Positions 1-11,140 are shown, counted from the first letter of the stretch. The stretch: 64,000 nt of DNA from Agapetus fuscipes (GCA_951799405.1 OX637357.1:248001-312000); one strand, 5' to 3'. Notes: a model not told the origin generated them from the letters alone. Translations and numbers: made by a program.

Positions 1-19
1 TAATACACTTTGTACAAAA

Positions 20-168
20 CACCGGTGCCCAAAGAACCATTCAGCGTTACATCAACTGCGTCTTGCTTGACAATTGGCGCTTTGTATAGCGATGATCAAG
101 CTCGCAGAGAGCTCTTGACGTGTGATTCACACAAAAATTGCGCTCACCAAGTAAATCATCCTAATATA
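20..168 (+). mobile_element. SINE-B, 3' part
   Basis: The stretch has the 3' body of SINE-B: the ACTGxGTCTTGCTTGA block, GGCGCTTTGTAGCGA, the GAGAGCTCTTGACGTGTGA hairpin and the CACCAAGTAAATCATCCTAA tail. The tRNA-like head is missing, so the copy is cut by the window edge or 5' truncated. Confidence 0.75.
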
Positions 169-239
169 ATTATTAACACAGCACTACGCAGCTAGCAGCC
201 ATGCTACAAAGGATCAGGACATCAGTTGCCTCATCACCA

Positions 240-325
240 ACACCTCTGCGGCGCTACAGCAAGAGTCATAGACCTCTAGATTCTCTGAAATCTAGGGAGT
301 CTCCCGAACAGGAGTCCTTAAAAAC
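240..325 (+). mobile_element. SINE-B alternative 3' end fragment
   Basis: It contains CACCTCTGCGGCGCTACAGC, GTCATAGACCTCTAGATTCT and AGGGAGTCTCC. The same 3' end is seen on SINE-B copies near 22100, 35600, 39690 and 46600, so this is a second 3' variant of the family. Confidence 0.6.
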
Positions 326-813
326 AAAATTAAAAAGTCTGTCTCTCAAACATTTGCCATTCATTGCTTTTTCAGTCGCACGACGGCGCCGGAAAACATC
401 ACAATTCTGTTCCCGATCTATTGAGACGTGAAATATGGGGCAGGCTAATTGCTCGTTTGGCGCCTTATTGTGAGGAAAAATTGCCTCAACTTCCCGCGGG
501 GCACTAAGTACTACAAATATAGCCTGAAGTTCACACACAACTACGGCGTTTCAACCAAGACTAATACTCTCAGTAGAGGCGCTGATCTGGATTTAGAGAT
601 ATTTCCTGTAACGCAGTTGTTGAGTTGGAGAGTTTGGTTTATACTTACAGTGAAGGCCCGGCATTCAAGCCCACGCCTTGCAAACGAGACGTCATCAAAC
701 TCTGAGATTTAAGTCAAAATCACATTTGACAGAGCAACTCACAATATGCCGCATGTTTCGGCAGAAGAAAATAAAGCGTAGAAGTTATAAAAATAATGTA
801 TCCACGCACTAAC
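326..813. other. Unassigned sequence
   Basis: No recognisable gene or repeat. The short ORFs here have no recognisable domain. Confidence 0.5.
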
Positions 814-955
814 TTCTCAAAGCGTTGTCTCCGTAGAAGTCGCATGTGGCGTGTGGAACCCACACTTTCTAATGTTGGTAGAACGCTTGCATTAAAAACC
901 AGAGGACTGTGGTTCGAGCCATATTAGACATATTTCCCGTTTCAGTCTGTTTCTG
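814..955. mobile_element. SINE-A fragments, rearranged
   Basis: Positions 814-866 resemble the SINE-A 3' region in minus orientation (TCGCATGTGGCGTGTGGAAC). Positions 873-955 resemble its tRNA-like head in plus orientation (GTTGGTAGAACGCTTGCATT, then TTTCCCGTTTCAG). Two fragments in opposite orientation appear joined. Confidence 0.5.
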
Positions 956-1089
956 CAATTCATATTATAGCCTATTATTTTAATTTTCAACTCAATGACT
1001 GTCTCTCACAGTTTTCTTTTCAATACTAGTCTATTTGTATGCAGTTTCATGTATTTTATATATGTTTTCCTCGACTTATGGTTTTATAT

Positions 1090-1145
1090 TATGTCACCCC
1101 TGTTTCAAGGACAGACGGCAAGAGTCTCAGCGCTTTTGTTCATTT
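1090..1145 (+). repeat. Rep-C fragment
   Basis: Shares GTCACCCCTGTTTCA, CGGCAAGAGT and TTCATTTGAGATTGG with the centre of Rep-C. Both ends are missing. Confidence 0.6.
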
Positions 1146-1177
1146 GAGATTGGTGTGTATTTCACTCACTACGCGCT

Positions 1178-1396
1178 ATTAAGCTACACATATAGTGTAA
1201 TTTCTTGCCTTGTTCTCGCATGTGGCGATAAAACCTATTATTTTTTACAGGTAAGGGGGCCAACCTTACTTTTACCATTTCAGTTGCAGGGGGTTTCCCA
1301 GCTCTCGAGGGTGCTGCTGGTACTCATTTCTTGAGAAGCCTCTCGGCGGGATTCGGCATGGAATGCAAGCACTCTACCAACTGAGCTATTGACCGG
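1178..1396 (-). mobile_element. SINE-A, internally deleted
   Basis: The minus strand reads a tRNA-like head (CCGGTCAATAGCTCAGTTGG, GAGTGCTTGCATTCCATGCC), then the body and the end (TACACTATATGTGTAGCTTA). The middle, including the B-box side of the head, is partly deleted. Confidence 0.75.
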
Positions 1397-1924
1397 ATTT
1401 TCTAAGGCGTTTTTTTTTTGTTGTGTCAAAACTTCAGCGATATTGTTTACTCGTCCACCCATCCATACTCAGTCAGAAGGCAGTGGGTACTGATGTACAT
1501 CAGTACATACATAAGTATGTATACACAAGTATACGTATATACATGTAAGAGGGCGCCAGCTCTACTGATTGAATGAACCACTGACAAAATCACACTGCCT
1601 ATATCTGTATACTCAAGTAGGACACTTCACGGTCATACTCACTCATAGCGTTACACAGTAAATGCAGGGAACATACAACTGTCACTAGAGCCGCTGCTTT
1701 GCTTCCCATATCGTTATTATCACGCCATGGCTGAGTTTACAACGTATATTTTTTATATTCTAAATGTAGAAGAGAGTTCACTCCCTCTTGGATTTGTTGT
1801 AATTTAAAGGCTTTGTCAAGAAAATTATAAGACGAAAAAATAGATTGAAAAAATGAGAATTGTGGAAAATAATACTGCATGATATGGCGCAACTTATTAC
1901 TTCATTGTCCCCAAGAAGTCGCAT
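1397..1924. other. Unassigned sequence with simple repeats
   Basis: Contains a TA/ACAT-rich simple-sequence patch at about 1495-1545. Nothing else was recognised. Confidence 0.5.
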
Positions 1925-2206
1925 ACGCAACTAAGCTGCACAAATAGTGTAATTGCGGCGTATTAAATCATTTTCAGTTTTTGCAGATAAGCGGCTGACT
2001 TCACCCCCCCCCCCCCCTTCAGTTGAAAAAGGGTTTCCCAATGCCCGAGGAGGCTGGTACTCATTTCTTGTGAAGACTAAGAAAACTTTGTCAAGATTTT
2101 ATTTTAAGGTTTGAAATAAACACCTAAAAATGAAATCATTGGTGGAATTCGATATCGAGCTCACGGCATGGAATGCAAGCACTTTACCAACTGAGCTATC
2201 GACCGG
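1925..2206 (-). mobile_element. SINE-A copy
   Basis: The head on the minus strand (CCGGTCGATAGCTCAGTTGG) is at 2187-2206 and the AACTAAGCTGCAC end at about 1926. A poly-C run near 2005 interrupts the body. Confidence 0.8.
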
Positions 2207-2213
2207 ACTAATG

Positions 2214-2482
2214 GCAAATGGCGTGTAAAATCATTTTTAGTTTTTGCAGGTAAGGATTGCTTCACGTGAACCAATTTAGTTGAAATGGTGGTTTTCCAAC
2301 TCCCGAAAGGGCTGGTTCTCATTTCTTGTGAAGGCTGAGTACACCATGGCAGTATTTTTGTTTTGGGTCTGAAATAAAAAACGAAATGGGAAATCATTTC
2401 TGCCGCAATTGATGTAGGTCGAACAATACCTAGTCTTCTGGCATGGAACGCAAGCGTTCTACCAACTGAGCTGTCAACCGTA
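2214..2482 (-). mobile_element. SINE-A copy, diverged
   Basis: The head is on the minus strand near 2482 (GACAGCTCAGTTGGTAGAAC), the body includes AAATGATTTCCCATTTCG, and the end is truncated. It lies in tandem with the copy at 1925. Confidence 0.7.
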
Positions 2483-2582
2483 TCGATAATAAGCAAGCTC
2501 AAACACATATTGTATTTTCCATCAATAAATGTGTCAGGAAGACCTAAATAATACATTATAAATATTTGTAATACAAGTCTGG

Positions 2583-2796
2583 TCACCAGCTCAGTTGGTA
2601 GAACACTTGCATTCCATGCTAGAGGGCTAAAGTTAGATCCCCACCGAGGGTGTCAGAAAGGAAAGGAAAATAAATAAGGACAAGGTTTACTCAGCCTTCA
2701 TAAAGAATGAGAAAGAGCCCCTCAGAAGCTAGGAAACCCCCCTTTAAGTGAAGTATGTAGTTAGCAGAAGTCCAGCCCCTTTACAGCAACGCAAAA
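2583..2796 (+). mobile_element. SINE-A copy, 3' truncated
   Basis: The head reads CAGCTCAGTTGGTAGAACAC and CACCGAGGGTGTCAGAAAG, followed by the body up to the GTAGTTAGCAGAAG region. The terminal UUCG hairpin and tail are missing. Confidence 0.7.
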
Positions 2797-2818
2797 CAAA
2801 GTGTATTATTTTGTAATG

Positions 2819-3097
2819 TCCGATCCGCAGTCTAGTAGTTAGTCCTTCGGACTCGTAAATGTAAGGTCGTGGGGTCGAATCCCGGAAGCACAAAAAATAT
2901 ACCATTTATATTTTTAAATATAATCTTTGCTGTATTGCAAAATTCACTTACATTCACCAAAAAGACCGGTAACCAAAAGTCATCCAGCCTTACAGCGACT
3001 GTGTCTCGCTTGAGATTTGGCGCTTTCTATAGCTCGCAGAGGGCTCTTGAGGTGTGATTCCCACAAAAACAGCGCTCACCAAATAAATGATCCTAAT
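2819..3097 (+). mobile_element. SINE-B, near full length
   Basis: The tRNA-like head has A-box (GCAGTCTAGTAG) and B-box (GGGTCGAATCCC) matches. The body (AAGACCGGTAACCAAAAG, GGCGCTTTCTATAGC) and the 3' hairpin with the CACCAAATAAATGATCCTAA tail are present. There is no 5S head. Confidence 0.85.
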
Positions 3098-3165
3098 GAA
3101 AGAAGTATGCAAGGATCGAAAGAAATGGCGGTTGATCTGTAATGCTGGCGGTTAAAGCTGAGGCT
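3097..3165 (+). mobile_element. LINE-Z 3' fragment
   Basis: GAAAGAAGTATGCAAGGATC and AGAAATGGCGG match the LINE-Z C-terminal region (VCKDR..W). It directly follows the SINE-B tail. Confidence 0.5.
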
Positions 3166-3267
3166 TTTAAATTTTAAAAATAAATGTGTTGTAGTTTTTT
3201 ATTTTTTTACTGTTTAATTGCTTAGAATTTATTTGTTTTATATATTTGATTGTATTAATTGCTTGTA

Positions 3268-3525
3268 CTCCTTGACTGATAGGTTGGTATGCGGCTGACC
3301 ACCCATACTGTAAAAAATGGTTCACTTTGCCAATGTCACCCCTGCTTCAGGGAAGGTCGGCAAGAGTTGCAGGGCTTATGTTCATTTGAGATTGGGGTTT
3401 TATATTGTAGGTCCACATGCAGCATGTGTAAGCGCGAAATTATGCATGTCTGCTTGTGGGAATGCATTTAATATGAATCTCAAATGATACATATCTTTGC
3501 AGCTTAGATTTAGATTTAGATTTAG
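3268..3525 (+). repeat. Rep-C, near full length
   Basis: Begins CTCCTTGACTGATAGGTTGG and runs through GCTGACCACCCATACTGT, GTCACCCCTGCTTCAGGGAA, TGCAGGGCTTATGTTCATTT, the GTCCACATGCAGCATGTGTA hairpin and GGGAATGCATTTAATATGAA. It ends in (TTTAGA)n. It encodes no lasting ORF. The microsatellite tail is typical of LINE-mobilised retroposons. I cannot identify the pol III boxes convincingly, so the class is left open. Confidence 0.85.
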
Positions 3526-5013
3526 ATGTAATTATTTTGTAATGTGTTTGCTTATACGGAATGCCCGCCCCTGCTGCCAGTAATCAATACGTCAGGTAAT
3601 GAGGCCGGCACTAGGAGCGATGAGGAGCAGCCGCGTGCACGGAGACCCAGCGAGACGTCGGCAGGATGATGATTGATTGATGTGCCGTGACGTCACCGCA
3701 TCAACTGCATCTACCGCATGATGGATCTCTGTCCCGCACTCGATTAGTGTATGTAGGTCCGCACTATAGACTATAGAGCAACAGAATGTGTAGTGATGAA
3801 TCGATGTAGGAAGCATGGCCAGAAAATAGCTGTTACTGTGGCGTTACACTGGGTGTGGCATACAAGGCTGGTGCCAGCTCGGAAATTGTAGATTCTATTA
3901 TCGGCGGAGAACAAAAAATATTGTAGTGAACATTTTTTTTTGTTAATAGATTTGTGAATACGAATGCAATTCATCAACCTATTTTGACTTCAATTCTTGG
4001 AAGGGGGGAGTTCCTTAGAGTCATGCAATAGCCTCTGATCTGTAGGACTTTATTTTCTTTGACACGAATAGAGTTACACTAGCTGATTAACTTCATCGGG
4101 AAGGCCCTCAGCCACTTGAAAAAATATTGTAATGTTGTTCACCGAGTGAAGCAATGAGTTGTATGAACTGGGTGGGAGGTGCAGGGAGAGTGGCCAGAAA
4201 ACAGGTATAATCAATAAATATTTTTTTTTTGTGATTGAATTATTGATTTATAATTCAACATTTAAACTTCAATGAAAGATATATAGATACTCGTAGATAC
4301 ACTGAATTTTCGTAGCCAATGCCATCAAACCATTGTAGTACAGTTGACTTGTTTCGGAATCACCATTACGAAATGACCTGCAGTTTTGTGTGATCGTTTG
4401 AGATGTAGTATCGAGTATTGTTATGTTTTTAGTAGGTTCTATTTAATTTGCACAGTTTATTTATTCACTTTCGGTTCCGACAGAGCTTTCACATGTTAAT
4501 AGTACGACGACTGACTCACTTTTGACTCCCCAGGTGATTCTGGCCCTAATTTAGATAGTTTATTAAAAACATTCTCGAAATATGGAGATTCGTTACATAC
4601 CACCTTGCTAGACTTCACCAGAAGATTTGATTCAACACTTAATTCATCTTGAACAAACACAAATTATTATCATTTACCTACCTAAGTTTCTACTCATTTC
4701 TAGAGACTTCATAGACTTATTACCAAACCAACACAGACCAACTAAACACAACTACCAATATCCTGCATACACGCAACAGTAAATTATCGCATGTGAGTAG
4801 AATAACCTGTAAACAGCATCTGTAGGTAATTATTCAACGTCATTTTGCAGTGGCGGACACATGCTCTCGCATAGAACTGCTCATGTGTTCTGCGCCGCCG
4901 GTTATGTTCGTGTAAATGACAACTGCAAGAGCTGTTATCCCCTTTCATTATTTCACCGCAGGGTACAAATTGTTTACTGGGAACAGTAGGGAAGGGCAAA
5001 TAAAACGCTAAAC
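3526..5013. other. Mostly unassigned sequence
   Basis: Only one repeat was recognised: about 4105-4195 (AAATATTGTAATGTTGTTCA, GAGTTGTATGAACTGGGTGG) recurs at about 30548-30652, where it interrupts a Rep-C copy. A GC-richer island at 3600-3760 has no recognisable product. Confidence 0.5.
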
Positions 5014-5203
5014 GAAACTAAGCCACACATGTAGTGTAACTTCTTGCCGCGTTATCCCCGAAGGGTTTCGCATGTGGCGAGTGGAAGCTATTTATTTTTA
5101 CAGTTAAGAGGGCCGGCCTTACGCCAACCACTTAAGTTGAAGTGGGGGTTTCCCAGCTCCCGAGGGGTATGGTACTCATTTCTTGTAAAGGCTGAGTAAA
5201 ACT
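5014..5203 (-). mobile_element. SINE-A 3' half
   Basis: Minus-strand order: GTTTTACTCAGCC, GAAATGAGTACCATACCCCT, CCACTTCAACTTAAGTGG, TTACACTACATGTGTGGCTT. The head is missing and a poly-T run borders the truncation. Confidence 0.8.
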
Positions 5204-5565
5204 TTTTTTTTTTTTTAACAAACAACACAAATACATAAAAATCCTTTATTATATTGCCCTTCGTCGTCGTCATTCGTCGTCGAGTTTCGATTTTCAAAAT
5301 CAATGCCATCACAGCAGATGAAACACATTCATGCTCTATAGCAAATTAATTTTTGTATATATGCTGCAATGCGGCGAGCTTACGCGTGTGTGTTTTGAAA
5401 TGTATGAAAACTTTTAGGAATTAATCTGTTTGTTCATACTAAAAATGTATGGAACAATATTGACATCTAGCGGCAAAACGTAAAAGTTTTTTTTACATTT
5501 TCTTTTATTTCATGCAAATTAAAAATAAAAAAAAAGCCAAATAAAAATGGATTTCAATCTGTAAT
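5204..5565. other. Unassigned AT-rich sequence
   Basis: No gene or known repeat is recognised, apart from homopolymer runs. Confidence 0.5.
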
Positions 5566-8500
5566 CTAAGTTGCAAACATATATAACATTTGAGATTCAT
5601 ATTACATGCATTCTTACGAGCAGACATGTATAAGTTCTAATCTAATCTAATCTAAGCTGCAAAGATATATATCATTTAAGATTTATATTAAATGCATTTT
5701 CACAAGCAGATATGTATAAGTTCCCGCTTACATATGCTGCATGTGTACTTACAACATAACAGCCCATTCCAAATGAACATAAGCCCTGCAACTCTTGCCG
5801 ACTTTTCCTCAAACAGAGATAAAATTTTCATTGTAAACCATTCTTACAGTATGGGTGGTCAGCCACATACTAACCTATAAGTCAAGGAAATTATTTTATT
5901 AAGTTCTATAATCTAAGTTGCAACGATACATACCATTTGAGATTCATATTAAATGCATTCCCACAAGCAGACAGGTATAAGTTCGCGCTTACAAATGCCC
6001 CATGTGGACTTATAAAATAAAAAACTAATCTCAAATGAACATAAGCCCTGCAACTCTTGCCGACTTTTCCTCAAACAGAGATAAAATTTTCATTGTAAAC
6101 CATTCTTACAGTATGGGTGGTCAGCCACATACTAACCTATAAGTCAAGGAAATTATTTTATTAAGTTCTATAATCTAAGTTGCAAAGATACATACCATTT
6201 GAGATTCATATTAAATGCATTCCCACAAGCAGACAGGTACAAGTTCACGCTTACAAATGCCCAATGTGGACTTGCAAAATAAAAAAAAACTAATCTCAAA
6301 TGAACATAAGCCCTGCAACTCTTGCCGACTTTTCCTCAAACAGAGATAAAATTTGCATTGTGAACCATTGCTTACAGTATGGGTGGTCAGCCACATACTA
6401 ACCTTTTAGTCAAGGAAATTATTTTGTTTAGTTCATTAATCTAAGTTGCAAAGATACATACCATTTGAGATTCATATTAAATGCATTCCCACAAGCAGAC
6501 AGGTATAAGTTCGCGCATACAAATGCCCCATGTGGACTTATAAAATAAAAAACTAATCTCAAATGAACATAAGCCCTGCAACTCTTGCCGACTTTTCCTC
6601 AAACAGAGATAAAATTTTCATTGTAAACCATTCTTACAGTATGGGTGGTCAGCCACATACTAACCTATAAGTCAAGGAAATTATTTTATTAAGTTCTATA
6701 ATCTAAGTTGCAAAGATACATACCATTTGAGATTCATATTAAATGCATTCCCACAAGCAGACAGGTATAAGTTCGCGCTTACAAATGCCCCATGTGGACT
6801 TATAAAATAAAAAACTAATCTCAAATGAACATAAGCCCTGCAACTCTTGCCGACTTTTCCTCAAACAGAGATAAAATTTTCATTGTAAACCATTCTTACA
6901 GTATGGGTGGTCAGCCACATACTAACCTATAAGTCAAGGAAATTATTTTATTAAGTTCTATAATCTAAGTTGCAAAGATACATACCATTTGAGATTCATA
7001 TTAAATGCATTCCCACAAGCAGACAGGTATAAGTTCGCGCTTACAAATGCCCCATGTGGACTTATAAAATAAAAAACTAATCTCAAATGAACATAAGCCC
7101 TGCAACTCTTGCCGACTTTTCCTCAAACAGAGATAAAATTTTCATTGTAAACCATTCTTACAGTATGGGTGGTCAGCCACATACTAACCTATAAGTCAAG
7201 GAAATTATTTTATTAAGTTCTATAATCTAAGTTGCAAAGATACATACCATTTGAGATTCATATTAAATGCATTCCCACAAGCAGACAGGTACAAGTTCAC
7301 GCTTACAAATGCCCAATGTGGACTTGCAAAATAAAAAAAAACTAATCTCAAATGAACATAAGCCCTGCAACTCTTGCCGACTTTTCCTCAAACAGAGATA
7401 AAATTTGCATTGTGAACCATTACTTACAGTATGGGTGGTCAGCCACATACTAACCTTTTAGTCAAGGAAATTATTTTGTTTAGTTCATTAATCTAAGTTG
7501 CAAAGATACATACCATTTGAGATTCATATTAAATGCATTCCCACAAGCAGACAGGTATAAGTTCGCGCATACAAATGCCCCATGTGGACTTATAAAATAA
7601 AAAACTAATCTCAAATGAACATAAGCCCTGCAACTCTTGCCGACTTTTCCTCAAACAGAGATAAAATTTTCATTGTAAACCATTCTTACAGTATGGGTGG
7701 TCAGCCACATACTAACCTATAAGTCAAGGAAATTATTTTATTAAGTTCTATAATCTAAGTTGCAAAGATACATACCATTTGAGATTCATATTAAATGCAT
7801 TCCCACAAGCAGACAGGTATAAGTTCGCGCTTACAAATGCCCCATGTGGACTTATAAAATAAAAAACTAATCTCAAATGAACATAAGCCCTGCAACTCTT
7901 GCCGACTTTTCCTCAAACAGAGATAAAATTTTCATTGTAAACCATTCTTACAGTATGGGTGGTCAGCCACATACTAACCTATAAGTCAAGGAAATTATTT
8001 TATTAAGTTCTATAATCTAAGTTGCAAAGATACATACCATTTGAGATTCATATTAAATGCATTCCCACAAGCAGACAGGTACAAGTTCACGCTTACAAAT
8101 GCCCCATGTGGACTTATAAAATAAAAAACTAATCTCAAATGAACATAAGCCCTGCAACTCTTGCCGACTTTTCCTCAAACAGAGATAAAATTTTCATTGT
8201 AAACCATTCTTACAGTATGGGTGGTCAGCCACATACTAACCTTTTAGTCAAGGAAATTATTTTGTTTAGTTCATTAATCTAAGTTGCAAAGATACATACC
8301 ATTTGAGATTCATATTAAATGCATTCCCACAAGCAGACAGGTATAAGTTCGCGCTTACAAATGCCCCATGTGGACTTATAAAATAAAAAACTAATCTCAA
8401 ATGAACATAAGCCCTGCAACTCTTGCCGACTTTTCCTCAAACAGAGATAAAATTTTCATTGTAAACCATTCTTACAGTATGGGTGGTCAGCCACATACTA

Positions 8501-9268
8501 ACCTTTTAGTCAAGGAAATTATTTTGTTTAGTTCATTAATCTAAGTTGCAAAGATACATACCATTTGAGATTCATATTAAATGCATTCCCACAAGCAGAC
8601 AGGTATAAGTTCGCGCTTACAAATGCCCCATGTGGACTTATAAAATAAAAAACTAATCTCAAATGAACATAAGCCCTGCAACTCTTGCCGACTTTTCCTC
8701 AAACAGAGATAAAATTTTCATTGTAAACCATTCTTACAGTATGGGTGGTCAGCCACATACTAACCTATAAGTCAAGGAAATTATTTTATTAAGTTCTATA
8801 ATCTAAGTTGCAAAGATACATACCATTTGAGATTCATATTAAATGCATTCCCACAAGCAGACAGGTATAAGTTCGCGCTTACAAATGCCCCATGTGGACT
8901 TATAAAATAAAAAACTAATCTCAAATGAACATAAGCCCTGCAACTCTTGCCGACTTTTCCTCAAACAGAGATAAAATTTTCATTGTAAACCATTCTTACA
9001 GTATGGGTGGTCAGCCACATACTAACCTATAAGTCAAGGAAATTATTTTATTAAGTTCTATAATCTAAGTTGCAAAGATACATACCAATCGAGATTCATA
9101 TTAAATGCATTCCCACAAGCAGACATTTATAAGTTCGCGCTTACACATAATGCATGTTGACTTACAACATAAAAACCCAATCTCAAATTAATATAAGCCC
9201 TGCAACTCTTGCCAATCTTCCCTGAAACACAGCTGAAATCTTCAAAGTGAACCATTTTTTAAACTATG
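5566..9268 (-). repeat. Tandem array of Rep-C, about 14 units of 262-266 bp
   Basis: Each unit is a whole Rep-C body (minus orientation) plus a short A/T linker. Unit starts, read from AATCTAAG, are 5648, 5910, 6172, 6438, 6700, 6962, 7224, 7490, 7752, 8014, 8276, 8538, 8800 and 9062, so the period is 262 with two 266-bp units. Two linker types occur: ACCTATAAGTCAAGG with TTATTAAGTTC, and ACCTTTTAGTCAAGG with TTGTTTAGTTC. A higher-order period of 1052 bp is visible: the unusual 266-bp units at 6172 and 7224, with AAAAAAAAC and CCCAATGTGGACTTGC, are almost identical. The outer units (5566-5910 and 9062-9268) are more diverged. This points to expansion from one dispersed copy by unequal exchange. 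Confidence 0.95.
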
Positions 9269-9374
9269 GGTGGTCGATTTTCTTTTACAAAGGCTGCATG
9301 TTTTTATTTTACATGTTTTCCGAATTTTAACGCGAGGAAACTATGCGCAATATACACATTCACCAAATGTTAAG

Positions 9375-9424
9375 GGGTTGGGCTGCGTAGCAGCCAGGGG
9401 CAACGCCCCTAGTTCTAGTATATA
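9375..9424 (+). mobile_element. Possible Helitron-like 3' terminus
   Basis: Two adjacent perfect hairpins (GGCTGCGTAGCAGCC and AGGGGCAACGCCCCT) are followed by AGTTCTAG and T. Helitrons end in CTRR after a short GC hairpin, so the shape fits. I saw no matching 5' end, Rep/helicase ORF or second copy, so this rests on structure alone. Confidence 0.4.
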
Positions 9425-9694
9425 TAATTTTAAGAAAAATGAAAAAAATATATATAGCGTACTGTGTCAATTAGATGTTAAAACTAATAATAAATGTTTA
9501 AAAGATTACATAGAGATTAAAAATATGGAGCTTAAATAATATTAAAAATAGGAAAACAAAAAAAAAAAACAAAAAAAAAGACAAGAAAAGAAAAAGGAAA
9601 AGGAAAACAAAACACCAATCATTTAAAAAAAAAAAAAAAAAAAAAGTCAATCTTCTAAGTTTCTACAGTCAGTGCCTTATTCTTTGCCTTCTCA
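9425..9694. other. A-rich low-complexity sequence
   Basis: Dominated by A-rich tracts (AAACAAAAA-type) from about 9540 to 9645. No gene is recognised. Confidence 0.7.
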
Positions 9695-9812
9695 AACTTC
9701 CCGGTATTTTCTTATGGGGTTTGAAATAAACACTGAAATGGGAAATTATTTCTGACACCCTCCGTGGGATTCCAACCCAAGCTCTCGTGGTGGAATGCAA
9801 GCACTCTACCTC
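9695..9812 (-). mobile_element. SINE-A head and 5' body
   Basis: The minus strand shows GAGTGCTTGCATTCCACC, a B-box-like GGTTGGAATCCC and GTGTCAGAAATAATTTCCCA. The 3' half is absent. Confidence 0.75.
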
Positions 9813-9925
9813 GATATTTTCGATAATTTCGAACACTATCGAAGTATATTGAGGACAAAATATCGGTATTTCGATAGACCGATAAAAAATATCGGTCGGG
9901 GGGTAGAAACGCGTTGCAAAAAACT

Positions 9926-10385
9926 GGATGGTTTTGGTATGTGGAAATAATGAATGATGATTTTTTTTTTTTTTTTTTTAACCAAGCTACACATATAGTG
10001 TAACTTCTTGCCGCGTTATCCCCGAAGGGGTCGCATGTGGCGAGTTGAACCTATATTACCTATGAACTTATTATGGTTTTGGTATGTGGAAATAATGAAT
10101 GATGATAGACTGACAAAATACGTATACAGAGGAAGTGTGAGAGGAAAAAGATGTAAGCGACGACCGAAAAAAGTATGAAGTGATCAGATTGAGGAGATTG
10201 TGAAAGAATGGGATATACATTATACAAAGTGAGTGTAAATGAAAAAAACGTATGAAAAAGGTGATAAATATGAATGAATTGAAAAAGGTTTTTAAGGATA
10301 GGAAGAAATTGAAGCAGATCTGCAGAGGCTCTAGCCCCTCTAGCGGAACGGTGACAAAGTTACAGTTACAGCTAGTAGAGAACAT
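9926..10385 (+). mobile_element. LINE-Z 3' fragment, interrupted by a SINE-A insertion
   Basis: The plus strand encodes decayed pieces of the LINE-Z C-terminus (MNDDRLTKYVYRGSVRGKR, then IEEIVKEWD, then LKQICRG), ending with CTAGCCCCTCTAGCGGAACG. It is split at 9960/10073 by a truncated SINE-A copy, and 33 bp of the LINE is duplicated on both sides. Stop codons show it is dead. Confidence 0.75.
9961..10072 (-). mobile_element. 5'-truncated SINE-A with a 33-bp target-site duplication
   Basis: A T run at 9961-9979 begins the insert (a poly-A tail on the minus strand), followed by the SINE-A 3' end with its CCCCTTCGGGG hairpin. Identical 33-bp copies flank it at 9928-9960 and 10073-10105, starting ATGGTTTTGGTATGTGGAAA. 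Confidence 0.85.
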
Positions 10386-10639
10386 CTTCAAAAAAAAAAT
10401 TTCGCACCAAAACCCCGTCGTGGGCGAGGGGGGAGGGGGGCACGTTGGAAAAAATATATCATTTTTGATTCTCCAAAAATAATATCGAAATATTGGTATA
10501 TGGATATTCTTAATTTAGAGGAAAATATTGATCTCTTTCAAAAGAAAATATCGCAACTTTTAATACATCGATCGGTATCTATTTCGCCCATCCCTTGAGA
10601 AAAGTACTCGCAGTATAAAATATTCCGTTTAAAATCAAC

Positions 10640-11140
10640 CCTAATAATAATAATAATAATACAGTATTTTTATAGCGCCTTTTCATGACTCTTGGTCATC
10701 CCAAAGGCGCTTGCTCATATGAGCGCGCGAACAGGTGGGTCTTCAACCCCTTTCTAAAAGTACTCTCCAGATCCATTTCGCGCAGGTCATCTGGGAGGCC
10801 GTTCCATATCGTTGGAGCAGCCACCTTGAAGGCTCGATCTCCAAAAACGGTCTTCTTTTTCCTTCTTGGAAACTCTAGCCGACTGCGACATGATGCTGCT
10901 GATCGCAGTGTTGCTGTTCTGCTGCTTGTGGTGGCTGGAGTTATCATATCCTTTAAATATTTCGGTGCGGTCCCACGGCAGGCACGCAGCGTTCGCCAAA
11001 AAAATGTATGACATCTACACAGCGACTCTCGGTGAGCGTTTAACTTTCCTTGTATTTTGTACAAAACACTACGGTTCAGTTCAGTAGTTGGGTTCAAGAG
11101 GAATTGAAAACTGTTGGTGACAATAACTTCCAAAATGAGT
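10640..11140 (-). mobile_element. LINE-D (CR1/L2-like) 3' end, RT C-terminal fragment
   Basis: The minus strand encodes a C-terminal RT region typical of CR1/L2-like LINEs: TAPKYLKDMITPA, then FGDRAFKVAAPTIWNGLP, then STFRKGLKTHLF and a stop. After the stop comes a stem-loop (GCGCCTTTGGGATGAC with GTCATGAAAAGGCGC) and a (TTA)n tail at 10641-10661. The copy is 5' truncated and carries no endonuclease or RT core. Confidence 0.8.

Noticed and set aside
6211..6396. 61-codon ORF, identical to one at 7263-7448
   Set aside because: Part of the Rep-C tandem unit; identity reflects block duplication, not a gene.
5566..9268. Regular array that could look like CRISPR
   Set aside because: Units are 262 bp, repeat-to-repeat without variable spacers, and the same sequence is dispersed across the window; the context is eukaryotic.
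10685..11011. Plus-strand ORFs of 73-108 codons
   Set aside because: Antisense shadows of the LINE-D reverse-transcriptase fragment.
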